DNA of 14,191 nucleotides, from assembly GCA_002491195.1 (NCBI GenBank), contig DKVL01000073.1, positions 25,666 through 39,856 on the forward strand, in the 5' to 3' direction. Both the position numbers and the translations under genes were made by a program. The stretch is from Lachnospiraceae bacterium UBA7179. GTDB lineage: Bacteria; Bacillota; Clostridia; Lachnospirales; Lachnospiraceae. The notes beneath the pieces were generated by a model, which ran no database searches, was not told the DNA's origin, and saw only the letters and a list, made by a program, of their open reading frames with translations. Below are positions 1-8,325 of the stretch, piece by piece (the first letter of the stretch is position 1; each line of letters opens with the position of its first letter).

Positions 1-28
1 AAAAATCCTGCGCACTATTCAGGAGTAA
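1..28 (+). CDS. 3' end of an upstream gene (partial, uncertain)
   Basis: Frame 2 reads eight sense codons (KILRTIQE) and stops at TAA 26-28, 42 bp before a terminator-like hairpin. That spacing fits the tail of a gene entering from the left. The other two forward frames also stop within 50 bp, so the choice of frame is a guess. Nothing can be said about function. Confidence 0.3.
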
Positions 29-70
29 TTTATTAACAGTTCCTAAGTAAATTTTCATATGAAAATGTTA

Positions 71-100
71 AAAAATCCGGTTTTAAATGACCGGATTTTT
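71..100 (+). terminator. Rho-independent terminator, probably bidirectional
   Basis: A perfect 10-bp inverted repeat, AAAAATCCGG (71-80) and CCGGATTTTT (91-100), encloses a 10-nt loop. The A-run on the left arm and the T-run on the right arm allow termination in both directions. It probably ends the gene coming from the left. Confidence 0.75.
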
Positions 101-161
101 CTATGTATTGGCGCATGATTCCCGCTGCTTTGGCGCGGGTGTGAACAGTAACACGAAAACA

Positions 162-191
162 CATAAAATTCACAAATTTTGCATAAAATTT
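162..191. promoter_or_regulatory. Candidate operator upstream of the -35 box
   Basis: CATAAAATT occurs twice (162-170 and 182-190), 20 bp apart, which is about two helical turns. The second copy is part of an inverted repeat, AAATTTT (174-180), gcat, AAAATTT (185-191), ending one base before the -35 box. This is a plausible binding site for a regulator of the downstream oxidoreductase. The regulator is not identified, and the AT richness makes chance a real alternative. Confidence 0.35.
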
Positions 192-192
192 A

Positions 193-221
193 TTGATAAC
201 AGCAACAATTTGCACTATACT
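193..221 (+). promoter_or_regulatory. SigA-type promoter of the fused oxidoreductase gene
   Basis: The -35 TTGATA (193-198) and -10 TATACT (216-221) are separated by exactly 17 bp. Transcription should start near 228, giving a 5' UTR of about 45 nt that carries the ribosome binding site AGGAGG at 261-266. Confidence 0.75.
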
Positions 222-273
222 ATTACTTAAATGAACATCGATACAGCATAAAATATCCAAAGGAGGACAAAGG

Positions 274-2844
274 ATGAAATATGTGATTTTAGGCGGCGTA
301 GCGGCCGGGACGAAGGCGGCGGCAAAATTGAAACGTCTTGACAGGCAGGCAGAGGTGCTGATCTTTACAAAAGGAGCAGATATATCTTATGCTGGCTGTG
401 GACTCCCCTATTATATCGGCGGTGATATTGCTTCCAGAGAGGAATTGATCGTCAATTCACCGGAGAAATATGCGGGACTTACAGGCGCCAAGGTACAGAT
501 CGGCTGTGAGGCGATCGGCGTCGAGAGCAGCAGGAAGGAAGTGTCTATCCGGCGCACGGACGGCAGTGTTTTTGTGGAGACTTATGACAAACTGATCATT
601 GCGACTGGGGCGGCGCCTTTTGTTCCTCCAGTGGACGGCGTGGAACTTGCAGGAGCATTCTGTGTGCGCACGCCGGATGATGCGGTAGCGATCCGTGAGT
701 ATGCCCAGATCAACAAGTGCCGCAAAGCAGTAGTCTGCGGGGCAGGATTTATCGGGCTGGAGGTAGCGGAGAATCTTGCAGCGATGAATATGGATGTTAC
801 GGTGATCGATGCAGCGTCTCAGATTATGCCCAATGCGTTTGACGCGGACATGGCGGGATATGCAAAGCGCCAGCTGAAAGCAAGCGGCATGCGTGTATTG
901 ACATCAGTGAGTCTCAAGGGAATCAACGGGGAGAATCATGTGGAGAGCGTCAATACAGACAGCGGCGTACTACAGGCAGACATTGTGATCCTGGCGATCG
1001 GTGTGCGTCCGGCAACAGCATTTCTGAACGATTCGGGGATTGAGATGTTCAAGGGCACTGTGATCGTGGACGAGAATCTGCAGACAAATATTCCGGATAT
1101 CTATGCGGTCGGCGACTGCGCGATGGTAAAAAACGCAGTCACAGGGAAACCACAATGGTCTGCGATGGGATCTACGGCAAATCTTGCGGCCCGTGCGATG
1201 GCAAAGAAAATGTATGGCCAGGGTGCAGGATATGGCGGATGCCTTGGAACGGGTGTCGTGCGTCTGCTGCCTTCCTTAAATGGCGGACGGACAGGACTCA
1301 CACAGGAGCAGGCAGCAGCGGCTGGCATTGACGCGACATCGGTTGTCTGTATCCTCGATGACAAGGCGCATTATTATCCGGGCGCATCATCCTTTATCAT
1401 AAAACTGACTGCTGAGACACAGAACCGCAGGCTCCTCGGGATCCAGGTACTCGGTGCAGGGGCTGTCGACAAGATGGTTGATATCGCCGTGACAGGGATC
1501 TATCAGGGAATGAAACTGGACGATTTTGATACGATGGATTTTGCTTATGCACCGCCATTCTCCACGGCAATCCATCCGTTTGTCACAGCGTGTTACATAC
1601 TGGAGAATAAGATTGACGGCGTGATCAACAGCATGAGCCCGTCAGAGTATGCTGCTGGTGGGGCAAAGGAATACACAGTGCTTGATGCGCAGCCAGCTCC
1701 AGCGATACCGAACGCGCGCTGGATCGATTTGTCAAAGGTGGTAGAGCCGATAGAAGGTCTGGATCAGGATGCAAAACTGCTGCTTGTGTGTGCGAAAGGC
1801 AAGCGGGGATACTTTTTGCAGAACCGCTTGAAGGCGCTCGGATACACAAACACACTCGTCCTGGAAGGCGGTGTTACGTTTAACGAGGTGCGGGTGCCGC
1901 GGGGCGGCAGGAAACTTTCCCCGGAGGAGATCAAGCGCGTGAAAGGGCTTGGGTGTCTGCAGGATAAGCGGTATGATGATATCTTTAATGTGCGTGTGAT
2001 CACGAGAAACGGCAAGATCACGGCGGAGGAGCAGAAAAAGATTGCAGAGGCCGCTGAGCGGTTTGGCACAGGCGAGGTTACGATGACCACACGCTTGACG
2101 CTGGAGATTCAGGGTGTTCCGTATGACAGCATTGAGGACGTGCGCGCGTTTCTTTCCGAGGCAGGTTTGGAGACTGGCGGCACAGGTTCCAAGGTTCGCC
2201 CGGTTGTCTCCTGCAAGGGAACAACATGCCAGTATGGTCTGATTGATACTTTTGGACTTTCGCAGAGAATGCATGATCTGTATTTTAAGGGTTACAGTGA
2301 CGTAGCTCTGCCGCATAAGTTCAAGATTGCGGTAGGCGGCTGCCCGAACAATTGTGTGAAACCCGATCTGAACGATCTGGGAATCGTCGGTCAGCGTGTG
2401 CCGGAGATTGATCTGTCAAAATGCCGCGGCTGCAAAGTGTGTCAGGTGGAGAAGGGATGTCCGATCCATGTGGCGCAGATGGAGGATGGCAGGATTCATA
2501 TTGATGCCGAAACCTGCAATCACTGTGGCAGATGTATCAATAAATGTCCATTTGGTGCAGTGAATGAGTCCGTGGCGGGATATCGGATCTACATCGGCGG
2601 ACGCTGGGGAAAGAAAGTGGCACAGGGACATATGCTGGATAAGATCTTCACTTCCGAGGAGGAGGTTGTCGATATGGCAGAGCGCGCGATCCTGTTCTTC
2701 CGCGACGAGGGACTTTCCGGCGAACGCTTTGCGGATACGATTGACCGGCTTGGCTTTGACTATGTTCAGGACAAACTGCTCAACAGCAAGATCGATCGCG
2801 AGCAGGTTTTGAAGAAGACTGTGGTAGGCGGGGCGACCTGTTGA
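274..2844 (+). CDS. Fused CoA-disulfide-reductase-like FAD oxidoreductase, rhodanese, sulfite-reductase-like and ferredoxin protein
   Basis: An 856-residue cytoplasmic protein with four modules in order. Residues about 1-445 form a pyridine nucleotide-disulfide oxidoreductase of the CoA-disulfide reductase/NADH oxidase family: FAD motif GGVAAG (7-12), redox Cys42 in SYAGCGLPYY, NAD(P)H motif GAGFIG (156-161), the YAVGDCA FAD motif (277-283), then a dimerisation domain. Residues about 455-545 are rhodanese-like, with putative active Cys506 in CAKGKRG. Residues about 565-700 resemble a nitrite/sulfite reductase half, with Cys647, Cys652, Cys690 and Cys694. A double-cluster ferredoxin follows (Cys717/720/723/729 and Cys748/751/754/758). 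Known CoA-disulfide reductase-rhodanese fusions are about 550 residues, so this one carries roughly 300 extra. I infer electron flow from NAD(P)H through FAD to the Fe-S/possible siroheme part, acting on persulfide, polysulfide or sulfite. The substrate is not provable here. AGGAGG lies 7 nt before the ATG. It appears to have its own promoter. Confidence 0.88.
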   Translation: MKYVILGGVAAGTKAAAKLKRLDRQAEVLIFTKGADISYAGCGLPYYIGGDIASREELIVNSPEKYAGLTGAKVQIGCEAIGVESSRKEVSIRRTDGSVFVETYDKLIIATGAAPFVPPVDGVELAGAFCVRTPDDAVAIREYAQINKCRKAVVCGAGFIGLEVAENLAAMNMDVTVIDAASQIMPNAFDADMAGYAKRQLKASGMRVLTSVSLKGINGENHVESVNTDSGVLQADIVILAIGVRPATAFLNDSGIEMFKGTVIVDENLQTNIPDIYAVGDCAMVKNAVTGKPQWSAMGSTANLAARAMAKKMYGQGAGYGGCLGTGVVRLLPSLNGGRTGLTQEQAAAAGIDATSVVCILDDKAHYYPGASSFIIKLTAETQNRRLLGIQVLGAGAVDKMVDIAVTGIYQGMKLDDFDTMDFAYAPPFSTAIHPFVTACYILENKIDGVINSMSPSEYAAGGAKEYTVLDAQPAPAIPNARWIDLSKVVEPIEGLDQDAKLLLVCAKGKRGYFLQNRLKALGYTNTLVLEGGVTFNEVRVPRGGRKLSPEEIKRVKGLGCLQDKRYDDIFNVRVITRNGKITAEEQKKIAEAAERFGTGEVTMTTRLTLEIQGVPYDSIEDVRAFLSEAGLETGGTGSKVRPVVSCKGTTCQYGLIDTFGLSQRMHDLYFKGYSDVALPHKFKIAVGGCPNNCVKPDLNDLGIVGQRVPEIDLSKCRGCKVCQVEKGCPIHVAQMEDGRIHIDAETCNHCGRCINKCPFGAVNESVAGYRIYIGGRWGKKVAQGHMLDKIFTSEEEVVDMAERAILFFRDEGLSGERFADTIDRLGFDYVQDKLLNSKIDREQVLKKTVVGGATC

Positions 2845-2873
2845 TCATAAGAAGAGTTTGATAAAAATAAAAA

Positions 2874-2919
2874 CCGCATCAGCTTTTGCCGATCAGGGTG
2901 AGCGGGAGGGCTGATGCGG
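2874..2919. repeat. Inverted repeat in the 5' leader of the phosphofructokinase gene
   Basis: CCGCATCAGC (2874-2883) and GCTGATGCGG (2910-2919) form a perfect 10-bp stem around a 26-nt loop. No T-run follows on the + strand, so it is not a normal forward terminator. An A-rich stretch (2862-2873) precedes the left arm, which would be a U-rich tail for antisense transcripts. It lies 25 bp before the next start codon and could be an mRNA-stabilising, processing or regulatory hairpin. Confidence 0.6.
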
Positions 2920-2944
2920 AACTTAAAACAGGAGGTAGAAAGAA

Positions 2945-4186
2945 ATGGAGAAGAAACGCAACATTATAGTAGGACAATCAGGGGGACCGACATCTGTGAT
3001 CAATTCCAGCCTGGCGGGTGTGTACAAGACCGCAAAGGAGAGAGGATTTCACAAGGTGTATGGTATGCTGCATGGGATTCAGGGATTTTTGGATGAACAG
3101 TATGTGGATCTGTCCACACAGATTCATTCCGACATGGATATTGAGCTGTTGAAACGAACTCCGTCAGCATTTCTGGGTTCCTGCCGCTATAAGTTGCCAG
3201 AAATCCACGAAAATCTGGATTTTTACGAGAAAATCTTTGACATATTGGATAAACTTGATATTGAGACGTTCATCTATATCGGTGGCAATGATTCCATGGA
3301 CACGATCAAGAAACTGTCTGACTATGCGATCATAAAGGGACACTCACAGAAGTTCCTCGGCGTGCCCAAGACGATTGACAATGATCTTGCGCTCACGGAT
3401 CATACGCCCGGATTCGGAAGTGCAGCAAAATACATCGCAGCATCTACCAAGGAAGTGATCCGCGATGCGCTGGGACTTACGTATCACAAGAGTATGATTA
3501 CAGTCATTGAGGTGATGGGGCGCAATGCGGGATGGCTCACAGGAGCGACAGCGCTCGCAAAGACAGAAGAGTGCGACGGACCAGATCTGATCTATCTTCC
3601 GGAGATTCCATTTGATATTGACAAATTCCTGAAAAAGGTGCAGGAGATATTGAAAAAGAAGGAATCTATCGTTATCGCGGTATCAGAGGGAATCAAGCTG
3701 GCTGACGGCAGGTATGTCTGTGAATTGTCAGGCGGCGCAGATTATGTTGATGCGTTCGGACACAAGCAGCTTCAGGGAACAGCTGCATATCTTGCAGGAT
3801 TTCTGGGGGCAGAGATCGGGTGCAAGACGCGCAGCATCGAGTTCTCCACGCTGCAGAGAAGCGCATCCCACATGGCGTCGCGTGTCGACGTGAACGAGGC
3901 GTTCATGGTAGGTGGTGCCGCTGTCAAGGCAGCGGATGAGGGGGACACTGGCAAGATGGTTGTCATTGACCGCGTTTCGGATGATCCGTATATGAGTGCT
4001 GCAGGTATTTATGATGTACACCGTATCGCAAACAATGAGAAAGTTGTTCCGAGAAGCTGGGTGAACAAAGAGGGCAACTATGTGACGGATGAGTTTATCA
4101 ATTATATTGAGCCGCTGATCCAGGGCGATTACCAGCCATTTATGGTCAACGGTCTGCCGCAGCATCTGGTTCTGCGGATGAAATAG
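2945..4186 (+). CDS. pfp: Pyrophosphate-type 6-phosphofructokinase
   Basis: A 413-residue PfkA-superfamily enzyme that phosphorylates fructose 6-phosphate to fructose 1,6-bisphosphate in glycolysis. N-terminal GQSGGPTSVIN is the family's nucleotide/phosphate loop. The donor-site motif reads GGNDS (113-117), with Asp116 where ATP-dependent enzymes have the Gly of GGDGS. The catalytic loop reads PKTIDND (141-147), with Lys142 and catalytic Asp145. From family knowledge, this Asp plus Lys pair marks use of pyrophosphate rather than ATP, and makes the step near equilibrium and reversible. MGRNAGW (191-197) is the substrate-binding region. A strong GGAGGT site precedes the ATG. The yqeY-like gene starts 14 bp after the stop, so the two are probably cotranscribed. 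No clear promoter was seen in the 100-bp gap upstream, so transcription may read through from the oxidoreductase gene. Donor specificity is inferred from residues. Confidence 0.9.
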   Translation: MEKKRNIIVGQSGGPTSVINSSLAGVYKTAKERGFHKVYGMLHGIQGFLDEQYVDLSTQIHSDMDIELLKRTPSAFLGSCRYKLPEIHENLDFYEKIFDILDKLDIETFIYIGGNDSMDTIKKLSDYAIIKGHSQKFLGVPKTIDNDLALTDHTPGFGSAAKYIAASTKEVIRDALGLTYHKSMITVIEVMGRNAGWLTGATALAKTEECDGPDLIYLPEIPFDIDKFLKKVQEILKKKESIVIAVSEGIKLADGRYVCELSGGADYVDAFGHKQLQGTAAYLAGFLGAEIGCKTRSIEFSTLQRSASHMASRVDVNEAFMVGGAAVKAADEGDTGKMVVIDRVSDDPYMSAAGIYDVHRIANNEKVVPRSWVNKEGNYVTDEFINYIEPLIQGDYQPFMVNGLPQHLVLRMK

Positions 4187-4200
4187 GGAGGAGAACGATT

Positions 4201-4638
4201 ATGCAGTTCGAACAGTTACAGAAGGATATGATGGCAGCGATGAAGGCGAGGGATAAAGTGCGCAAGGACGCGCTTTCCGCGTTGGTATCTGCGGCGAAGA
4301 AGGTTGCCATCGATGAAGGCTGCCGGGATAATATCAGCGAGGAGATCGTCGACCGTGTGATCTTGAAAGAGATCAAGTCCGTGAAGGAACAACTCGACAC
4401 CTGCCCTGATGCAAGGCAGGATTTAAAGCAGGAGTATCAGGCAAGGTATGATATCTTTCAGGAGTATGCGCCGAAGATGATGTCAGCGGAGGAAGTGGAG
4501 GCGTTTATCACAGAGAAGTTTTCCGAGGTCGCAGCCCAGAAAAATAAAGGCATGATCATGAAAACTGTGATGCCTCATCTGAAGGGAAAGGCGGATGGCA
4601 GTGTGATCAATCAGGTCGTTGCCAGACTGTGTGAGTAA
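4201..4638 (+). CDS. yqeY: GatB/YqeY domain protein
   Basis: A 145-residue soluble helical protein that matches the YqeY family in length and pattern: N-terminal MMAAMKARDKVRKDALSAL, a charged central helix, then AEEVEAFI and a C-terminal segment ending near GKADGSVINQVV. The family resembles the tRNA-binding tail domain of GatB, the amidotransferase that makes Gln-tRNA and Asn-tRNA. The role of free-standing YqeY proteins is not established. The GGGAGGAG site lies 7 nt before the ATG, and the gene starts 14 bp after the phosphofructokinase stop. A terminator 34 bp downstream closes the operon. The family call is confident and the function is open. Confidence 0.88.
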   Translation: MQFEQLQKDMMAAMKARDKVRKDALSALVSAAKKVAIDEGCRDNISEEIVDRVILKEIKSVKEQLDTCPDARQDLKQEYQARYDIFQEYAPKMMSAEEVEAFITEKFSEVAAQKNKGMIMKTVMPHLKGKADGSVINQVVARLCE

Positions 4639-4672
4639 ACTCTGCGGGTAAGTAAGAAGACATTATGTTTTG

Positions 4673-4714
4673 AAGACGTATGAGATGGAGTCGTTTCATT
4701 TCATGCGTCTTTTT
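4673..4714 (+). terminator. Rho-independent terminator after yqeY
   Basis: AAGACGTATGA (4673-4683) pairs with TCATGCGTCTT (4701-4711), giving 11 bp with one G-U pair and a 17-nt loop. The sequence runs straight into TTTTTA. It ends the pfp-yqeY operon. Confidence 0.85.
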
Positions 4715-4766
4715 ATGCTTTCCTGTCCCATTACGCATGCTTTTATAGAGAAGCTCATGAGCATTA

Positions 4767-4795
4767 TTGACGCGTGAAATTACTGGTAGTATAAT
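4767..4795 (+). promoter_or_regulatory. SigA-type promoter of the hybrid sensor kinase gene
   Basis: The -35 TTGACG (4767-4772) and the consensus -10 TATAAT (4790-4795) are spaced by 17 bp. The predicted start near 4802 gives a leader of about 70 nt. That leader begins with a hairpin, GCGGCACT (4805-4812) and AGTGTCGC (4826-4833), 8 bp with one G-U pair. Confidence 0.8.
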
Positions 4796-4872
4796 ATTCT
4801 AAATGCGGCACTAGCCAGACAGTAAAGTGTCGCGCTTGGAGAAGATTTCGAGTTTACGGAGGAAAGAATCTT

Positions 4873-7800
4873 ATGAAAAACAGGAAAAAGTCGGCGCAGG
4901 AAGTGATCTATGTAGTTATTCTGTTAGCGGCAATAATCGTTCTGTTTCATTGGTATACGACGCAGAATAGTGTACGCATGGAGGAGCGGAACAAAAATTA
5001 CGCGGCAGACTCAGCGCGCCAGACAACGACGCGGATCGATGAAAAGATGAACAATGCGCTGGAACTGATCAATACATATGCACATTTTGTCGGCGAAGGG
5101 TTGAAGGAACCTGTGATCAATGAACAGATCTTGCAGGAAATTGAGCATAATGCCCTCTTTGATGCAGTGCTGTTCACAGATGCATCGGGGACGAATCATA
5201 CTTCCGATGGCCGCACTTCTGATGCGACTGACCGCGATTATTACAAAAACGGGATGCGTGGGCAGAGTGGTATTGCTGTGATATTTGATTCTTATTTTTT
5301 TAATGAGACCATGGTAAGTTTCTATGCACCGCTTCGCTATAAGGGAGAGATTATCGGTGTGCTCCGGGGGTCTTATCTTGCGGAGGAGTACCTTAAAGAT
5401 ATGCTTGCCACCACTTATTTTGGCGAGGCGGCGGATGTGTACCTGTGTATGCCAGGAGGAAGGGCAATTGCAAGTTCTAATGGTAATATTTACGAGGAAG
5501 ATCTGATCGATACATTGGTGCGGGACAGAGTGATTGACGGTGAGACAGCCAGTGCGGCGAAGGGGATCTTTGCACATGGCGGCGAAGGTGCTTTCATCTG
5601 CAGTTCCGGCAGTAAGACGGATAATATCTGTGTCATGCATCTTTTGGATCATGATTTTGTTCTTGTGCAGACTTTTCCGAAAAATGTTACGCAGCGTATG
5701 ATCAGAGATGAAAATGTAGTGGGAGTTCAGCTGGAAGTGATGCTGATCGGATTGTTTGTCCTCTATATTATTACCCTTGTAGTGCGTGCAGGAAGAGAAA
5801 GGAAACTGCTGGAAGATGAAAACCGGGAGATGGGATATATTATTAATGGCGTCACTACCCTGTTTTCGCGTTTTGCCATGGTTGACTTTGGCGCATGTTC
5901 CTATCAGTATCTTGCGGGAACGACATCGGAGGACGGTGGTTTTGCGTCGAAAGGCAGCTATCAGGAATTAGTAAATCATTTATGTTCGACATTGATCGAT
6001 GAAAGTGAGCGTATAGAGCTGGCAGGGTATCTGGATCGCGATTCCCTGGTACAGTCGCTGGCAGAACATAATGATGTGCGTTTTGAGTGCCATGTGATGC
6101 AGAACGGACAGCCGGAATGGGAGCATATTAATATTATCTGTCTGGAACGAAGAGAAGGAGAAGCAGAGAAGCTTCTGTTTATCCGTCAGAACATTACAGA
6201 AGTAAAAGAGAAGGAACTGCGCATTCAGGCCAAGATGGCTGTCGCAAACCGCAAGGAGCGGCAGTATCAGATTGCAATTACGTCCAGCGCCATCTGTACC
6301 TTTGAGTTTAATCTGACACAGGATCGCATCGAGAAAGACATTTTGTGCGAAACGGACGGGGAAAAAGTATCGTTACTGCAGCAAGTGGATCTGGAGCCTC
6401 CGTGTAAGGTGTCTGAGTGGTTTGAGCGCTGGAAAGGGTATGTATTGAGTGATTCGCTGGAAGACTACTGCACGGTCGTCAACACAGGATATCTGACGGG
6501 ATGTTACGAGCAGGGCGAGGCGGAAGTGAGTGTGGAGTACTGGTGCAGGGATAGCCATGAACAGGAAATCTGCATCCGCCAGTCCTTTCTCATGGCAAGG
6601 GAGGATGATACACAGGACATCATGGTGATGGTCGTGATGAAGGAGATCACAGAGAGCGTCAGAAAGCAGAAGGAGCAGACGCAGGCACTGCAGGATGCGT
6701 TGATGCAGGCACAGCACGCGAACAGGGCCAAGACGACATTTCTGTCCAATATGTCGCATGATATCCGCACGCCGATGAATGCAATTATCGGATTTGCCAC
6801 GATTGCGGTCAGCCATATTGACAATAAGGATCAGGTGAAGGATTGTCTGCAGAAGGTGCTTTCATCGAGCAACCATCTGCTCAGTCTGATCAACGACATC
6901 CTTGACATGAGCCGGATTGAGAGCGGGAAAGTGCAGATTAAGGAACAGGAGTGCAATATTTCCGAGCTGATGCACAATCTGGTCAACATTATCCAGCCGC
7001 AGGTGAAAGCGAAGCAGCTGGAACTCTTTATAGATACCTTTGAGATTGTCAATGAGGATGTCATTGCTGATTCGCTGAAACTGAACCAGGTGTTTATCAA
7101 CTTATTGAGTAATGCTGTAAAGTACACGCCGGCTGGCGGAACCATAACATTTCGTATTATGCAGAAGACGACATTCCGTCATGGTTATGGTGATTATATC
7201 TTTATCATCAAGGATAATGGTATTGGTATGTCAAAGGAATTTGTGGAACATATCTTTGAACCGTTTGAGCGCGAGTCAACGGTTACGCGGTCAGGCATTG
7301 AGGGAACAGGACTTGGCATGGCGATCACAAGAAACATTGTTGAGATGATGAATGGTACGATTACAGTGGAAAGTGAAGCTGGAAAAGGAAGTACCTTTAC
7401 GGTAGAACTGGGCTTAAAACTGCAGGATATCGAGAAAAATGCAGAGCAGATCAAGGAATTGGATGGGCTTCGCGCGCTGGTTGTGGATGATGATTTTCAT
7501 GTGTGCGACAGCGTGAGCAAGATGTTGAAAAAGATCGGTTTGCGGGCTGAATGGACGACTTCAGGAAGAGAAGCAGTTTACCGTGCCAAGATGGCCTATG
7601 AAGAAGGAGATGCATATCATACTTATATTCTTGACTGGCAGATGCCAGAGATCAGTGGAGTGGAGACGGCGAGGAAAATACGCAGTGTAGTTGGCAATGA
7701 TGCGCCAATCATTATACTGACCGCATATGACTGGTCAGATATTGAGGATGAAGCCAAGGCGGCAGGTGTAACGGCATTCTGCGCAAAACCACTCTTTATG

Positions 7801-8265
7801 TCTGATCTGAAATCAGCGCTGCTTGCCGCAAACAATCTGATGGAAAAAGATGATGTGGCTGCATCATGGACATTGGAGGACTTTAGTGGAAAGCGCATTT
7901 TGCTTGTGGAGGATATTGAATTAAACCGTGAGATTGCAGAGGTGATCCTGGAGGAGGCCGGCTTTGTTGTCGAGTCAGCGCCAGATGGAACGGATGCTGT
8001 TTCAATGGTGGAAAAGTCAGAAGAATACTATTATGATGCAGTGCTGATGGATGTGCAGATGCCGATCATGAATGGATATGAGGCAACCAGAACGATCCGC
8101 AATATGTCCAGAAAGGATGTCAAGGATCTGCCAATCATCGCCATGACGGCAAACGCGTTGGAGGAAGACAAGGAGGCTGCATTGAAGAACGGTATGAATG
8201 CCCATATTTCTAAGCCGCTCAACATGGATATCTTCATATCCGTGCTCAAGCAGTTTGTTAAGTAA
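4873..8265 (+). CDS. Membrane hybrid sensor histidine kinase with two C-terminal receiver domains
   Basis: A 1130-residue transmembrane signalling kinase. TM1 is at about 11-27 and TM2 at about 287-304; between them lies an extracytoplasmic sensor of the double-Cache type, with the DRDYYKNG signature near 120-127. Two PAS-like regions (about 315-450 and 455-595) and a coiled coil (about 595-625) follow. The dimerisation/phosphoacceptor domain has SNMSHDIRTP, with phosphoacceptor His629. The ATPase domain has the N box (Asn743 and Asn747), G1 DNGIGM (781-786) and G2 GTGLGM (811-816). Receiver 1 has the acidic pair near Asp872/873, phosphoacceptor Asp921 and Lys972. Receiver 2 has Glu1013/Asp1014, Asp1060 and Lys1114. 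All catalytic residues are present. No HPt domain or DNA-binding output is attached or adjacent, so the phosphoryl route is unknown. GGAGG precedes the ATG. The ligand cannot be predicted; Cache sensors often bind small metabolites. Transcribed alone from its own promoter. Confidence 0.93.
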   Translation: MKNRKKSAQEVIYVVILLAAIIVLFHWYTTQNSVRMEERNKNYAADSARQTTTRIDEKMNNALELINTYAHFVGEGLKEPVINEQILQEIEHNALFDAVLFTDASGTNHTSDGRTSDATDRDYYKNGMRGQSGIAVIFDSYFFNETMVSFYAPLRYKGEIIGVLRGSYLAEEYLKDMLATTYFGEAADVYLCMPGGRAIASSNGNIYEEDLIDTLVRDRVIDGETASAAKGIFAHGGEGAFICSSGSKTDNICVMHLLDHDFVLVQTFPKNVTQRMIRDENVVGVQLEVMLIGLFVLYIITLVVRAGRERKLLEDENREMGYIINGVTTLFSRFAMVDFGACSYQYLAGTTSEDGGFASKGSYQELVNHLCSTLIDESERIELAGYLDRDSLVQSLAEHNDVRFECHVMQNGQPEWEHINIICLERREGEAEKLLFIRQNITEVKEKELRIQAKMAVANRKERQYQIAITSSAICTFEFNLTQDRIEKDILCETDGEKVSLLQQVDLEPPCKVSEWFERWKGYVLSDSLEDYCTVVNTGYLTGCYEQGEAEVSVEYWCRDSHEQEICIRQSFLMAREDDTQDIMVMVVMKEITESVRKQKEQTQALQDALMQAQHANRAKTTFLSNMSHDIRTPMNAIIGFATIAVSHIDNKDQVKDCLQKVLSSSNHLLSLINDILDMSRIESGKVQIKEQECNISELMHNLVNIIQPQVKAKQLELFIDTFEIVNEDVIADSLKLNQVFINLLSNAVKYTPAGGTITFRIMQKTTFRHGYGDYIFIIKDNGIGMSKEFVEHIFEPFERESTVTRSGIEGTGLGMAITRNIVEMMNGTITVESEAGKGSTFTVELGLKLQDIEKNAEQIKELDGLRALVVDDDFHVCDSVSKMLKKIGLRAEWTTSGREAVYRAKMAYEEGDAYHTYILDWQMPEISGVETARKIRSVVGNDAPIIILTAYDWSDIEDEAKAAGVTAFCAKPLFMSDLKSALLAANNLMEKDDVAASWTLEDFSGKRILLVEDIELNREIAEVILEEAGFVVESAPDGTDAVSMVEKSEEYYYDAVLMDVQMPIMNGYEATRTIRNMSRKDVKDLPIIAMTANALEEDKEAALKNGMNAHISKPLNMDIFISVLKQFVK

Positions 8266-8296
8266 TGGTTACTGTCGATTTTATACCACAAGTTTA

Positions 8297-8325
8297 ATGA
8301 CAAAGCGTTGAAAATGTGCTATAGT
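8297..8325 (+). promoter_or_regulatory. SigA-type promoter of a small transcription unit
   Basis: The -35 ATGACA (8297-8302, five of six consensus bases) and -10 TATAGT (8320-8325) are 17 bp apart. The predicted start is near 8332. No terminator was seen between the kinase stop at 8265 and this promoter, so read-through is also possible. Confidence 0.6.

Noticed and set aside
1732..2316. 194-codon - strand ORF
   Set aside because: It is a complement-strand shadow of the sulfite-reductase-like domain, with low-complexity composition and no start signal.
2564..2812. 82-codon + strand ORF inside the fused oxidoreductase gene
   Set aside because: It lies wholly within a well-supported gene in another frame, with no ribosome binding site or recognisable domain.
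2914..3096. 60-codon + strand ORF at the pfp start
   Set aside because: Its ATG falls inside the right arm of the leader hairpin and it is read in a frame that shadows pfp.
4796..4872. Riboswitch in the kinase leader
   Set aside because: Only one short hairpin (4805-4833) is visible and no known aptamer core was recognised in the 70-nt leader.
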